Source: Dryomyza anilis (Eukaryota > Arthropoda > Insecta > Diptera > Dryomyzidae). From it: a stretch of 64,000 bases of DNA. The stretch is from NCBI GenBank assembly GCA_951804985.1, contig OX638131.1:91400349-91464348 (forward strand), in the 5' to 3' direction. Below the pieces are notes generated by a model that ran no database searches, had not been told where the DNA came from, and was given only the letters and a program-made list of their open reading frames with translations. Each line of letters opens with the position of its first letter. Within the stretch, counting starts at the first letter, position 1. Of the stretch, positions 1 through 11,399 are shown piece by piece. A program made the translations under genes and the position numbers.

Positions 1-60
1 TAGAAACGTCTTTGTCTGCGCTGTTACTTCTTTGAGTTTCGAGTCTGTATTGTGTGTTAT

Positions 61-192
61 ATGGGATTCGAGAACAAATTAGCTAGAAGCTCCAGTACAG
101 AGGAGCTGCGATTTAAGCAAAGGGCTCAAAGCAAAGAAATATTAGCAAAGGCAGCAAGAGTTAAACAGCAAAAGAAGAAGACGATGATATAG
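61..192 (+). CDS. Possible coding exon, perhaps the last exon of a gene entering from the left
   Basis: A 43-codon stretch from ATG to TAG has base composition clearly richer in G and C than its surroundings. It encodes a hydrophilic peptide, with Ser-Ser-Ser-Thr-Glu-Glu near the start and a Lys/Gln-rich basic tail ending KKKTMI. The frame is open back to position 4, so the codons could belong to an exon entering from the window edge. A pyrimidine-rich stretch ending in AG at about 10-33 could be an acceptor. Everything downstream becomes A-rich low complexity at once, as expected for a 3' untranslated or intergenic region. I recognise no family. It could equally be a chance open stretch in ordinary unique sequence. 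Confidence 0.22.
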   Translation: MGFENKLARSSSTEELRFKQRAQSKEILAKAARVKQQKKKTMI

Positions 193-309
193 TTGTTGTT
201 ATGAGGCACATATTTTAAAAATTTATTGCTTTTATTTTTGCATACGATTCGCATTTAAGTCGCTGTAGGGTTTCTAAAAAGGGTCTAGTAGAAAAATTAG
301 TATTTATGG

Positions 310-1230
310 ATGGTGTCTAAAAACAGGCAATGGTTTTTTAAAATATAATTACCAAAATTTAAAGAAAATATTGCAGTTCTCGAAGAATTTAGAAAATATG
401 TCTAAAAGTATGCAATGAAAAAATCAGATATTTAAGTACAAATTTTAAAAAATCCATAAATAATTAAAAAAGTACATAAATAAATGAAAAAATAATAAAA
501 TAAATAAAAAGTATACAAAAAAAAAAATGAATAAATAAATAAATAAAAAATAAACAAAAAATATAAAAAATAAAAAATAACTAAAATTTAGAAAATATGT
601 CTAAAAATATGCAATTAAAAATGAGCATAATTAAAAATACATAAATACATAATTAAAAATACATAAATAAATGCAAATAAATAAAAAAGTAAATAAAAAG
701 TTTCAAAACACAATAATACAAAAAATTAAAAAAAAAAATAATAAAAAAATGAAAATAAAAAAAATAAACAAAACAAAAAATTAAAATAAAAAATAAAAAA
801 TAAAAAAAAAATGTTAGTGAATAAAATTGCAATTGTTGTTCATATTATGAACTTCATAATTCAAACAGTTTGTTAATTTGTTAAATGTATTTTGGAGATA
901 CCCCCTGAAGATTACTGCCAACGGAAGTCGAAATATTGGGAAAAATAAAATAAATTAAAAATCAAAAAAAAAAAAAAAAACACCGATCTTGAGCCTATTT
1001 AAAATAAAATATAAAAAAAAAATAATAATTAAAATAATAATAATAAATATAAAAAATAATAAGTGAAAATATAAAATATTATATTAAAAACATATAAAAA
1101 AAAAAATTAAAAAAAAAAAAACTAAAAAAAAAAATAAAAAAATAATAAATAAATAAAATATAACAAATAAAACAATAAATTAAAATATAAAAAAAACTTT
1201 AAACTATATATATAAAAAAAAGTATTTATC
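310..1230. repeat. A-rich low-complexity DNA, AAATAAA type
   Basis: Runs of AAATAAATAAAAA and poly-A fill most of this stretch, broken by short ordinary sequence at about 840-955. Two CTAAAAGTATGCAA-type motifs lie in it (401-415 and 600-615). No gene is visible. Confidence 0.8.
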
Positions 1231-1900
1231 AAAATATGTTGCATACTTTTGGCTGAATTGATTTTCTACTGGGCCAGTTGAACAAAGGCTCATAAACCTT
1301 ACAGCTCACTTGGCAAATGCAAATCAAAAAGAGATCAATGCGAAATGTGCGCCAATATGTGTGCGAATTGATGTGCGTAAATTTGAATGTGTCTGTGTGT
1401 GGAGTATTCGTGTAAGTGAGTGACTGTGTGTATGTGTGGGTATTGGCCCGTGGCAAGTGTAGGCAGGATGATGCCTGGCAAAAGTACAGCTTGAACAATA
1501 AAAAAAAAAGATATAAAATTGATTTGTTGAAAAATGAAATGCAAAAAGGCAGCTAAAGTAAGCGGATAAAAAAAATCTTAAAATTGTAAAAAGAAGAATA
1601 TATAGAAAAAATAATATAAAAAAAATAAAAAGGAAAAAATATAAAACGCAAAAAGGCACGCAAAGCGACATACGAAAAGGTATTGAATATACGAGAAAAT
1701 AAAAAGAAAAATTGCAGTGGTATACAAAGCCGTCAAATTTCCAGTAGTAGACGATGTAGGCGAGACATATGGGCATTTCGGGAAAAACGTCAACCAGGAC
1801 AGATAAATTCAAAATGCTCAAATTTTGTAAATTTTGGAATCTTAAATATTTTAATCTAATATTCTGAAAATAAATTTCTATTCCATTAACGGTACTCATA
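1231..1900. other. Ordinary non-coding sequence
   Basis: A mixed-composition stretch (1231-1500) begins with a TTGCATACTTTTGG motif at 1239-1252 and contains GTGTGTGTG-like runs. It is followed by A-rich DNA. A minus-strand open frame crosses it, but it encodes a Phe/Leu/His-rich low-complexity string typical of T-rich DNA read by chance. Confidence 0.5.
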
Positions 1901-1929
1901 AAGTTACATTACTATAGAACTTGTAAATA

Positions 1930-2760
1930 TATCAATTTTTCCGGTATTTTGAGTAACCAAATTAAATAATTTGAAAGACATACAGATACAAAATATTATT
2001 TTCTGTTTTTTTCAGACAACCTCAATTAATATTTCTGGCGCTTAAAAATAAGCATTGAAATTAAAATTTTGATTTTTGTATAAGGGTGTCCTATTATCAT
2101 GTACGTAACCAAAAACATACATTTATTATCATATTAAACTAAAAATATTTTGCTAAAGCAGTATTTCCTTGGAAAATCTATCGATTTCCCAGTAATTCAA
2201 AAAAATTTTTAACAGTTAATTGAGAACTGTCACGGCCGGAATTTTGAGTAGCAAAAATGTAAAAAATAACAAAAAAAAAAAAAAAAAAGTAAAAAAAAAA
2301 ATTTAAAATATTAAAAAAAAAAAACATCTGGAAATTCGATTCGTATACTTTGTATTTCGTAATAATGATTTTTATTCCTGTCAGATATTTTTAGCAAAAA
2401 ATCATAGTGCAAGTTTTCATACGGAACGTCCGGAATTAGTCTGTGATTTATAACAAAATAACTAAAAACTTTAGGAACAAAGTGTGTATAAACAAAAACA
2501 AAGTAAATTGTTTCAGCTATGTTCTAAGATAATTAAAAAAAATATATATATTTGATAGCCAAAAGTATTTTTACAAAACTAATCGTAGTGATCATTTCTT
2601 TACGCATCCATAACTTTTCTGTGATTTATTATGTAAAAACTATAAACTTTGAAAACAATGTGTCAATATATAAATAAAGCACATGATTTCAGCTATTTTT
2701 TTAAATAATTAAAAAAATATTTTGTACTCGAAATTCGCTGACTTTTTGGAATTTCAATGT
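1930..2760. repeat. Diverged tandem repeats, about 178-bp unit at the right
   Basis: CTGTGATTTA followed by AACT..AAACTTT and then TTTCAGCTAT appears at 2441 and again at 2619, a spacing of 178 bp, with matching flanks (ATCATAGTG / ATCGTAGTG). Further left, CCGGTATTTTGAGTA at about 1940 and CCGGAATTTTGAGTA at about 2235 hint at an older unit of about 290 bp. No gene is visible. Confidence 0.6.
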
Positions 2761-2784
2761 GAACCTTGACAACACAGAAAAGTA

Positions 2785-2950
2785 AAAGATTCTCAACATT
2801 TATGTATTTGTACATTTATTTTATGTATTTTGTCGAGTACCTCAACCAAGGACCAATTTCATCGTATTAATGTATTAATTTTTATGTATGTACACATTTT
2901 CATACATTTTATGTACACAATCTCAACATTTATGTAATTTTACATTATTT
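2785..2950. repeat. Short repeats of TCTCAACATTTATGTA
   Basis: TCTCAACATTTATGTA followed by TTTTACATTTATTT-type sequence occurs at about 2790 and about 2920, with ATGTAYTTTRTACATTT words between. Confidence 0.5.
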
Positions 2951-3876
2951 AATATTATTTAAAAAAAATATATTTTATTGTATCGTATTGCGGTGGTGGT
3001 GGTTCTGTACAGAGCTGTTTATTTACTTATTTATTTCATTTATTTTATTTTATTTATATTTATCTTACACTTTTACCTTTACTCTATACCATATATTTTA
3101 CCAACACCAAGTTCTTCTCCTCCGACTCCATCGATTTCGTCTCTGTTTCTATAAATTAATTCCAGTTGTTACGCATTCGTTTTCTTAACATATATTCAAA
3201 AAAATGCTTATTTGAATAAAAATGTTTACGAAATAAAACCTACGAATTGTATAACCTTGTATATTCGACTGAAAATATTCGATTTCAAATATTTTCGATT
3301 ATATTTCGAATATCGATATTCGAATATTCGATTATATAGTTTGTTCCCAAACCAAATATGTGTTATACACAAACCAACTCTACAAGCCCTTCAGAAACCT
3401 AAAATCAGAAATTTGTATGTAAATAATACATAAAATATATGTATCTGGTTGTTAAATCAATGTTCTTTAAATATTTGGATTCACCATTATTATGTACAAT
3501 TCATAAATATTAGAATTTATACATAAATATTATGAACAAAATTTTGATGTTCTCTATACATAATATTTATGCACATTATTTTTTCTGTGAACTATTTAAT
3601 TTATATCTCTTGATCTATCGTATAGAATTCTCTAATTTTTTCATATATTTAGTCCGATTTAAATTTGCCTTCAAGATATTAAAGTTTTATTTTTAGGAAA
3701 TAACAAATTAATAAATATAAAAAAATAAAAAACGAACAAATTAATAAATCATCAAAAATGAATAAAAATAATACAATTAATTGAATAAAATTAAAAAATT
3801 AATAAATGATAAAATAATTATATTGATAAACAAATACTAAAATTATATGTCTTAGGTTTACATGTAAAAGCATATA
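2950..3876. other. AT-rich sequence, with a TATTCGA palindromic patch at 3240-3345
   Basis: Most of this is AT-rich and featureless. At about 3257-3340 a run of ATTCGA, TTTCGA and TATCGA words makes a self-complementary patch. At about 3500-3590, ATACATAAATATTATG and CATAATATTTATG are inverted relative to each other. I see no gene. Confidence 0.45.
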
Positions 3877-3906
3877 AAGACTGCGTCGAATAAAATTGTC
3901 CGCTAC
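3877..3906. repeat. Left terminal inverted repeat of the DD37E element
   Basis: It starts AAGACTGCGTCGAATAAAAT directly after the TA at 3875-3876. It differs from the right repeat at positions 2 (A/G) and 27 (C/T) only. Confidence 0.93.
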
Positions 3907-4008
3907 AAAAATGAAAAAATCTAGAAATCTAGTAATCGAATTTTTATAGAATAAAATATTTTATTTTGCAAATTAAAATTTAAAAAAAAAAATATAAAAA
4001 ACCAGATA

Positions 4009-4978
4009 TTAATATTTTTTAATAAAAAGTTTTAATTTTTCCGGAACTCCTTCCATTAATGTTGTAATGGTAGTGTCCGACACAGCTGCTGAAGACCACT
4101 TTCTTTTAAAGTCTTGAAGGTCTTTGGCCACTTTTTTTGTTGTCTTCATCTCCCTTTTTACTAAAGCCCAGTATCTCTCAATCGACCTGAGTTCTGGACA
4201 GTTTGGTGGATTGGCTTCTCTAGGCACCAAAATCACTGCATTTTGTTGGATCCACGCTAAGGCCGTTTTGCTGTAGTGACATGAAGCGAGGTCAGGCCAA
4301 AAAAATGTGAACACTTCATGTTGGCGCAAAAATAGAAGCAATCTCTTTTGCAAGCATTCCTTCACATATATTTCGCTATTAATTGTACCCGATGTCACGA
4401 ATGAGCTGCTCCTTTTTCCACAACTGCAAATTGCCTGCCAAACAACGAATTTCTTTGGGAATTTTGTAATTTTTTTTTATTTGAATTTTTCAGCGACATT
4501 TCCTCGAGAATCGGCTGTATAAAATTCCTGCTCAGGTAGCTGAGAAAAGTCCGCTAAAACATAAGTTTCGTCGTCCATTATGCAGCAATCGAATTTTTTA
4601 AAAAAATCTTGGTTTAGCTTTTTAGCTCGTTGTTTTGCGGTTTCATTCTTGACGACATTTCTATCCGGAACTTTTTGGACCTTGTACGTCTTCAGCCCAG
4701 CTTCTTTCTTAGTCCTGCGCACGAATTTCCTTCCGGATATGCTTGGATCTTTCTTTAAAATATTCACAACCTTCTTCGACTTTTCACGATCATGTGGGCC
4801 TTTTTTTACCAGAACCTTTCTTCCCATCAGTACTCAGGTCTTCCTTAAAGCGGTTGATAACGCGAGAAATGGTCTTAGGGTTAGCCCCTACTTCCTTGGC
4901 AATTTTTTTAAAAGACCAACTAGGCTGTTTTTGAAAAATTTTAATTATATTTTCTCGCACTTCCACTTCGTTTGCCAT
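4009..4978 (-). pseudogene. DD37E transposase pseudogene (one frameshift, one stop)
   Basis: The product would be the cut-and-paste transposase of the element. The N-terminal block (4978-4790) starts MANEVEVREN and contains a helix-turn-helix-like segment (SFKKIAKEVGANPKTISRV) for binding the inverted repeats. Its frame is lost at a run of seven T (A on the coding strand) at 4801-4807. The reading continues one frame over, which fits a one-base gain in the run. The middle block (4827-4477) holds a basic region and the first catalytic Asp (in MDDETYV, codon 4570-4572). It ends at an in-frame TAA at 4477-4479. The same frame then continues without another stop through KFVVWQAIC to the second Asp (PDLASCHYS, codon 4291-4293) and the Glu (RSIERYW, codon 4177-4179). 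All three catalytic residues survive. Confidence 0.92.
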
Positions 4979-5075
4979 TTTCGCGTTAAAAAAATTTTGT
5001 ATTGACTAAAACTGACACAAATTATTTTCTGCCATTTAAATTTGAATCTTGCAATAGCACATTATGGGAAGATAT

Positions 5076-5105
5076 GTAACGGACAATTTTATTCGACGCA
5101 GTCCT
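5076..5105. repeat. Right terminal inverted repeat of the DD37E element
   Basis: On the complementary strand it reads AGGACTGCGTCGAATAAAAT, next to the TA at 5106-5107. It matches the left repeat at 28 of 30 positions. Confidence 0.93.
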
Positions 5106-5107
5106 TA

Positions 5108-5545
5108 TATTAGTTTTTATTACAACATTGATATAAATTGTTGTTGACGCAAAATATTTAAATAAATTAATTGCATTTCTATTCGAAATTCTATTATGTA
5201 TTGAAAATAACTACATCATAATATATGTAGATAAATAACCTTTTTTAAATTCAGGAAAAAAAATAATTCATAAAAATATTACTACATATGTATTTGATTT
5301 GACTACATTATGTATTTATTTAAGCAAATTTAAGCAAATTTGGCAAATTTGTGGTTTGCTGGAATTTAAATTTTTATTTTCTAATGATAAAATTAAATGT
5401 ATATTTAAAAATATAATTAATAAATAAAAAATATTTTAAAATTATTCTAATTTTCTAGCAAAAACATAAATTAAAGTAAGTGCCCTCAAAAATGCTAGCA
5501 AAAAACATAGAAAACCACAAAATGAAGTTTTCTATGTTATTTTTT
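5108..5545. other. AT-rich sequence with TACAT/ATGTAG words
   Basis: ACTACATNATATATGTAG-like words (5210-5310) belong to the same loose family as 6.5-7.2 and 8.5-8.9 kb. No gene is visible. Confidence 0.4.
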
Positions 5546-6235
5546 TTGTTGTTGTTGTGCTTCAACGACTGATGTTGCTGCTGTGGCCAGTCAATAACAA
5601 TAACGCGCAGCACATAAAAATAAAAAACAATGACAAGTGGCTACAACAGCAGCTGTTGTTGCTGCTCCTGAGCTGGGCTGTTGCTGTCAGCAAAGGACCG
5701 CAACAATTTGTAATCCGAAAAATATATAGATGTTGGCCAACAAAATATTACATTAAAAAAGAAAAATAGAAATAAAAAAAATAAGCACAATAAGAGCAGC
5801 GCGGCATCGCAAGAATTAGGTCAATATTAACAACACAAATGTGCAAAACGACAGCAAAAACTGAAAAAAAAGCAAGGCTAAGCTGTCGTCGATATGAATG
5901 TTAGCTAAGCGCGCGCCTAAAAGTATGCCATGTTTTTCATTTTCTGGGTACAACTAACTGCCTCGAGCTATATAGTTACAGCTGTAAAGCACAGAAAAAA
6001 TGTCGTAATACTTTTTTGTGGTCTTCTTCAATTTTGTTTGAAAAGTGCTGAAAAATTAAATGCGGAAGCAGCAGCAGCACTTTTTGGGCAAATAACTCAG
6101 GGCAAAACGCGAAAAACAGCTGTCGAAAAAAAGTAGTGCATACTTTGTGGAGCATAGAATAAACATAGAGCAAGCTAGGCATATTTTCAGCAATTGACAA
6201 ATAATATAGATGTCAAAAATAAATGTGCTGCAAAA
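5546..6235. other. Unique island, CAG/CTG-rich, with two CATACTTT-type motifs
   Basis: GTTGTTGTTGTGC, GTTGCTGCTGTGG and CAACAGCAGCTG runs resemble fly non-coding or untranslated sequence. CCTAAAAGTATGCC lies at 5916-5929 and GTGCATACTTTGTGG at about 6137. Short open frames here are Gln/Leu or Lys-rich and do not look like genes. Confidence 0.5.
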
Positions 6236-6239
6236 AGTT

Positions 6240-7240
6240 TTTTTTTTTTAAATCTAAAAAGTATGCAATTTTTTATTATTAAGTCAAAAATTTAAAAGAC
6301 TGCTTTTGTTATTAAAATAATATTATATTTTATTAAAATTATACTAAATATTAAATTTTTTATTATTTTTTAAGCATTTTTAATAAAACTTTTTTTTTGT
6401 CGAGTTAACGCAAAAATTAACATTTTGGACAACGTACATTTTTTTTTTGGTAATATTTTTATAAATTAATTTATAATGTTCGTTAAATAAACTTAGAAAA
6501 TGAATGTATTTAAATTATTTTTATAGAATATAGTTTAACTATTTTTTTGTTTTATTTTTAACATTTCCATAATTAGACTACAAAATGTAGTAGAAAGTAA
6601 TTGTCTACATATTTTTGCAAAAAATGTCTTTTTTTTAATTATTTGAGATTTGTGCGCTGATCGAAAGCGTCGAGGCAGAATATAAGACAAATATGGAACA
6701 TTCCGTCATCATCAGCAGAAACATTTATTTCATACACAGTTGTAGATGTATTTATAAAACATTATTTAGAGAGAATAAAATAAAAATTTATTTTATATGT
6801 AGTTTAAGATGTGTTTATGACAACCATAACGAAAGAATAACAAAAAAAGTGACTTTGACTTTAAATATATTAGATAGTAAAAATAAATACATTTGTAGTA
6901 AAATGTACACATATAAAGACATAATGTATAAAATTTAAATACATAATAATTTTACATTCTTCTTGAAGTTAACAAAAAATAGAATGCAGCTATATTAAAT
7001 GCAAATATAGTAATTTATCTACACTTTATATAGATAAATACAAAATGTAGTAATTTTTGATGCATATTTAGAATTTTTTAATTGTAATAATGACGTAAGT
7101 TCATGCAATTGTTTCTATACGAAAACAACTACAACATGTAGTAAAAAGAAATATATTTGCTTTTGCATGTAATTCAAATACAAATGTATTTATTTTTTTA
7201 GTATTATTTTTTATTTTAAATAGAGATTTTTTATGAACAT
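6240..7240. repeat. AT-rich repeat family built on TACATTTGTAGTA
   Basis: Words such as ACTACAAAATGTAGTA (about 6578), ACATTTGTAGTAAAATGTAC (about 6890) and AAACAACTACAACATGTAGT (about 7124) recur, each near-palindromic. The block around 7120-7220 matches 8760-8870 (AACAACTAC ... ATGTARTAAAAA ... TCAAATACA.ATGTATTTATTTT), so they are copies of one dispersed unit. TCTAAAAAGTATGCAA lies at about 6253. Confidence 0.6.
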
Positions 7241-8485
7241 TTGTTACAGAAAATTTTTAAATACACTTTTAATAGCTCAAATATATTAATATATTAAATT
7301 TAAAAAATATATTAAATTTAAAAAATTTGCCATTTCTTTTTTTTTTTTTTTTGATAAGGGTTAATTTATAAGGGTTTATTGATAAGGCTTAATTCTATAA
7401 TTTACAATTTTAAATTTAATTTCTGTATACTTCTAGAAATGCCTTCAACAAACAGCTTTTACACAAATTCTTCATGTCAAAGGCTGTCGAGCACTCTATC
7501 AATTGAAGAATTTAACACATATCATACAAACGAATTCCAATCTCGTACTGCCCACACACATACCACTCTACTTTTGTGCTCAATAAGCTCTCAACGATTT
7601 ATTGCAATAAATTGAATTATTTGCCAAAATCCTCAATCGAAACAATAAAAGAAATAAATAATAACAATAAGAAAATAAATAAAAATTGAAAATAGAATTG
7701 TTGCAAACTAAACCACAAAATGACAGCTAACCAGGCAAAGTGACAGCTATAATAGACAGCAGAGAAGAAAAAAAATATAAAGCATGCTTTCAGGCGCACA
7801 GCAGCTGCATGTGAAGCGGCGACTTAACTTGAAGTGGCTATGATGGGAAGATTTCGCAATGGAATTGATATACTTCAGGCAGTAATTACATTTAAATGTA
7901 CTCAACGTCGGTGACGACAGTTCCCTTTTTGTATGTACTGCGCTGCAACGCCTAAATGTAGACTAAGACTGCTTTAAAAATGAATTAAATTGAGTGCTGA
8001 CTAAAATGAGAAAAGCATGGTGATTGTGTGTAAAATGAGTTTTAATATAGTACTTAGTAAATAATAGAAACAAAAAAAAGAAAACCTAATTCGCAGAGAG
8101 AAAGCAATTGAATCTTCCAGTAAGAGTACTAAATGTTTAACCCATTAACGACTATTGGGTAGAATAATACTCAAAAATGTAGCAATCTATAAAGATAAAA
8201 GAACAACAGTCAATTAAACGAGGTATCGCAATAGATTATTGAAGAAAAGAACTAATAAAAGATAATTTGAAGCGCATATAGTTCATGCCTTGGCTGGTAA
8301 TTAGTGGGTTAACATTTAGCAAATTTACAAAGTGTGCAACATTGTATTGAAATTGTACTGGGAATGGAAAAAAAATCGAAAATCTAACTTGTAGCCTTAA
8401 TATTACAAAAAATATTTATTTTTATGACTATTAACGGATACATCACGGAGTCAGTCTTACGTTCAACTTATATGTACACCGAGAA
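7241..8485. other. Mostly unique sequence
   Basis: After a poly-T run (about 7337-7352) the sequence is of mixed composition, with CACACACATACCACTC and AGCAGCTGCATGTGAAGC patches (to 7960). Ordinary AT-rich DNA follows. Small open frames (e.g. 7379-7615) have no recognisable motif. Confidence 0.4.
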
Positions 8486-8945
8486 AATTGATGTATAATA
8501 TTTACTACATTTAAGTATTTGTTTCGAAAAATGTACTTCTAGACTTTTTAATACATAATGTAGTGAAATTAAATGCGTCTGTAGTATATTTATACTTTTT
8601 TCTTAAAGTTAAATTCATACAGAATGTAGTAAAAAAAATACAAATGTAGTAATTTATCTACAAATTTCAGAGCGTATAAATAAAATTAAAATTTAGTTAT
8701 TTTCAATATATTGTATTAAAATTTTGTATAGTAACAAAATTATAAAATTATGTAATAACTTTTTATATAAAAACAACTACATCAATGTAATAAAAACAAA
8801 TACATTAACGTTCGAACGTAAGTCAAATACATATGTATTTATTTTAAAGACATTATTCTTTGCTTTTAATGCATTATTTTTTTTTTTTCGTTTTGTAAAT
8901 GTCAAAAATTATGCCAAAAATATCTTTGATATTGCAACAATGTAA
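8486..8945. repeat. Second copy of the TACATTTGTAGTA family
   Basis: TACTACATTTAAGTATTTG, ATACAGAATGTAGTAAAAAA and TACAAATGTAGTAATTTATC repeat words seen at 6.9-7.2 kb. The 8765-8870 part aligns with 7120-7220. Confidence 0.55.
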
Positions 8946-9224
8946 TAGTAGAACTCTTGCGTGTAGAGTATGGGTCTGAATGATGTGCTGAACTCTGTCG
9001 AAATTTATGATAGAGTTGTGCAGTAAGAATTGCAAGCAGTCAGAGTAGAATTAAATTAATGTCTGACAGCGCTTGAATTATGTTGTAAATGGCACATTGC
9101 AAAAATACAAATATTTAAGAAGAAACACTGTAGAGTTAATCATTGCAATAATTAAGTAGAAAATGCAGAATCTTGAAATGCAAATAATTGCAAAAATTAA
9201 ATACATTTTAATAAAAATTTTTAA

Positions 9225-9940
9225 ATGAACTACCAAAAAAAACAACAACATTTACATTTTATAGCAAATTTAGTGCTTCTTATTGAAAGACAAAAAAAAT
9301 TAAATATTTTCATTTTAATATTTTTATTAAAAAAAAACTTTAAATGTCAATTAACTCGTAAACGAAGTAAAAGGAAAAAAAAACTAAGTACGCAGCACGA
9401 ATCAGCAACCGTAAATTATATAGAAATGATGTATATAAAACTGTTCAAAAATATATAATTTTAAAAGCTTTGCGTAGAGCTTTTGGTATTTTCTATTGTG
9501 TACAAAGCAGAGTAATAACTTATTTTTTTTACAATAATATTCTGTTTATAATTTAAAATGCACATTTTTTACTCTGTAATATAATTACTTCAAAATTTAA
9601 AAATGAAAATTTGTTTACTTTAAGTGTTTATGTTTTATTGCAAATTTTATGCTTTCTGTTGACTGTCAAAAATGGTCTAAATTAGGTATTCAAATGTTTT
9701 TATTTTTTGTAATTAACGAAATTGTTAAAAGTGATTAAAACAGTAAAAATAGCTAAATCGTAAAATTACTCCCAAAGTACAGTAATTAGCAAAAAACGGA
9801 GTACGTAGCATGAATCAGCAACTGCAAATTATATAGATATGTTGTATATAAAAATATTAAAAAACATTTTATTTCAAAAGCTCCGCGTAGAGCTTTTAAT
9901 ATTTTCTATTGGGTACCAAGCGTAGTGCTGCTGACAAGAC
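9225..9940. repeat. Diverged direct duplication, about 415-bp spacing
   Basis: The segment with ACGCAGCACGAATCAGCAAC, TATATAGAAATGATGTATAT and GCGTAGAGCTTTTGGTATTT (about 9388-9515) recurs as ACGTAGCATGAATCAGCAAC, TATATAGATATGTTGTATAT and GCGTAGAGCTTTTAATATTT (about 9803-9930). The left parts (from 9240 and 9630) also align, with many changes. No conserved open frame supports a gene. Confidence 0.7.
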
Positions 9941-10900
9941 ATAGCGACACGTGCATGCATCAGCAACTACGACAACAAAAATAATTACAACAATTGCAAC
10001 AACAACAACTATAATAATTACAAAATTTGTCATTTTGTTGACATTTGTTGTCGCAATAAAACAAAGCTCTGCCAAAATCTGTGAATTTATTTATAATGAA
10101 ATTAATGTGTATAAAGCGTAGAGTTTGACAGGCAGAAAATGAAATTTTGCTGACTGACTGAAAAACTCAAACACACACATGTTTTTTCTGTTATTAAATA
10201 ACGTACGCTAAAAATACGAAAGAGAAGTAGGTATGAGTTGAAGATCTACGCTATAGCGACGCATCCTTTGTTCAACGCAAATACGTTTTACATGATAATT
10301 AAATAATTTGAAAATGTGACGACATGTCTACAATTTGAATGTTTGACTTGGTGTGGCTTTTAGGCGTACACAAATGTTGAAAAAGTGAAGTAGTAGTGAG
10401 AAAAGGAGGCACAAAATGAAAAAGACAACGGCACAAAATTGAATTTCCAGCAGAGAATGTGTGACATCAGTTGATGTGTGTGTGTGTGTGTGACAAAAAG
10501 GGTTAAATTTGTCGTCAACAAAGGGAGAGAAAACGCGTTGCTGTTGCTAAAATCATAATCATAAAATCGTTGCATACATTTAGGCGTGTGCAAGGTATGT
10601 TGTTAATTTTATTTCAGCCTTTGTTTTATGTCATTCTGTGTGTATTTTTATCTGTTTGTTATTACCGTTGCTGTATCTTTGAACTGTACTGCTTTTGCGG
10701 TTGACGATTTGCTAAAATGCGCTTAATGAAATTTTATTGTTTGAATGCATACTTTGCGGCGCGCATTTGTTCGTGTGGGTAAATTTTAATTTGCTTTATT
10801 GCGGCTGAACGCAAAGATTAAAGATTAATCGCTGTGATAGAGATTTGAATTGGTTTGTGGATTAATATTGTGCGTTCGTGGGTCGATGACAAATTTGTTG
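9941..10900. other. Unique island with CAACAA, TGTGTG and TTGCATAC motifs
   Basis: CAACAACAACAACTATAAT (about 9990) and a GTGTGTGTGTGTGTG run (about 10476-10492) lie in mixed-composition sequence. TTGCATACATTTAGGCG lies at about 10570 and ATGCATACTTTGCGGCGC at about 10746, both members of the window-wide motif. No gene is seen. Confidence 0.45.
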
Positions 10901-11399
10901 AAAGCGAAAATTGTGAAAAATCTTCAATTTAAAATATAAATTAAACATATTAAATAAATTAAATATTAAAAATAAAGTTATAAAAAAGAAAACTGAAAAA
11001 AAGGTCTTTATATAAAATTATAATTTATTAAAACAACTTATAAAATTTAATAAACTTACTTATTTCTAAATCAAATCTTTGAAAAGTAGACTCTTTTATA
11101 ATAAAATTTATTTGTAGGTTAAAGCAAAATTGAAAAAAGGTTACGAAAAATTATTAAAATAATAAAATACAATCAATTTGCAATTTTTATAATATAAATT
11201 AAATATATAAAATATATTCAAACAATTGAAATTTTATTTGATACTCCGTTTACGTTTTAAAGCAGAATACAAAATTAACAGAATATGAAATTGTGAATGA
11301 GCTGAGTGTGTGACTCATCACAGAATATAAAAAAATAGTTTAATCTAATATCTAAAGTTAAATAAAAATGAATTATTTTTTTTTGATGACTTTTCACAC
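10901..11399. other. AT-rich sequence without features
   Basis: Dense AAATTTAAATATA words; nothing else seen. Confidence 0.4.

Larger units (their letters stand above)
3877..5105 (-). mobile_element. Tc1/mariner-superfamily transposon, DD37E type, complete but inactivated
   Basis: The 1229-bp element has 30-bp terminal inverted repeats (28 of 30 bases match) flanked by TA dinucleotides at 3875-3876 and 5106-5107, the target duplication of this superfamily. Inside, on the minus strand, is a transposase reading of about 320 codons. Asp to Glu spacing in the catalytic domain is 37 residues, and the local context (WPDLASCHYS ... PPNCPELRSIERYW) resembles the ITmD37E/DD37E elements known from mosquitoes and other insects. 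The reading is broken at two places only, so the copy is young but cannot make its transposase. Ends and target duplications remain intact, so it could in principle be moved by a functional relative. Confidence 0.93.

Noticed and set aside
1324..1899. 191-codon minus-strand frame rich in Phe and Leu
   Set aside because: It reads A-rich DNA from the T-rich strand, has no domain pattern and overlaps two other frames of the same kind.
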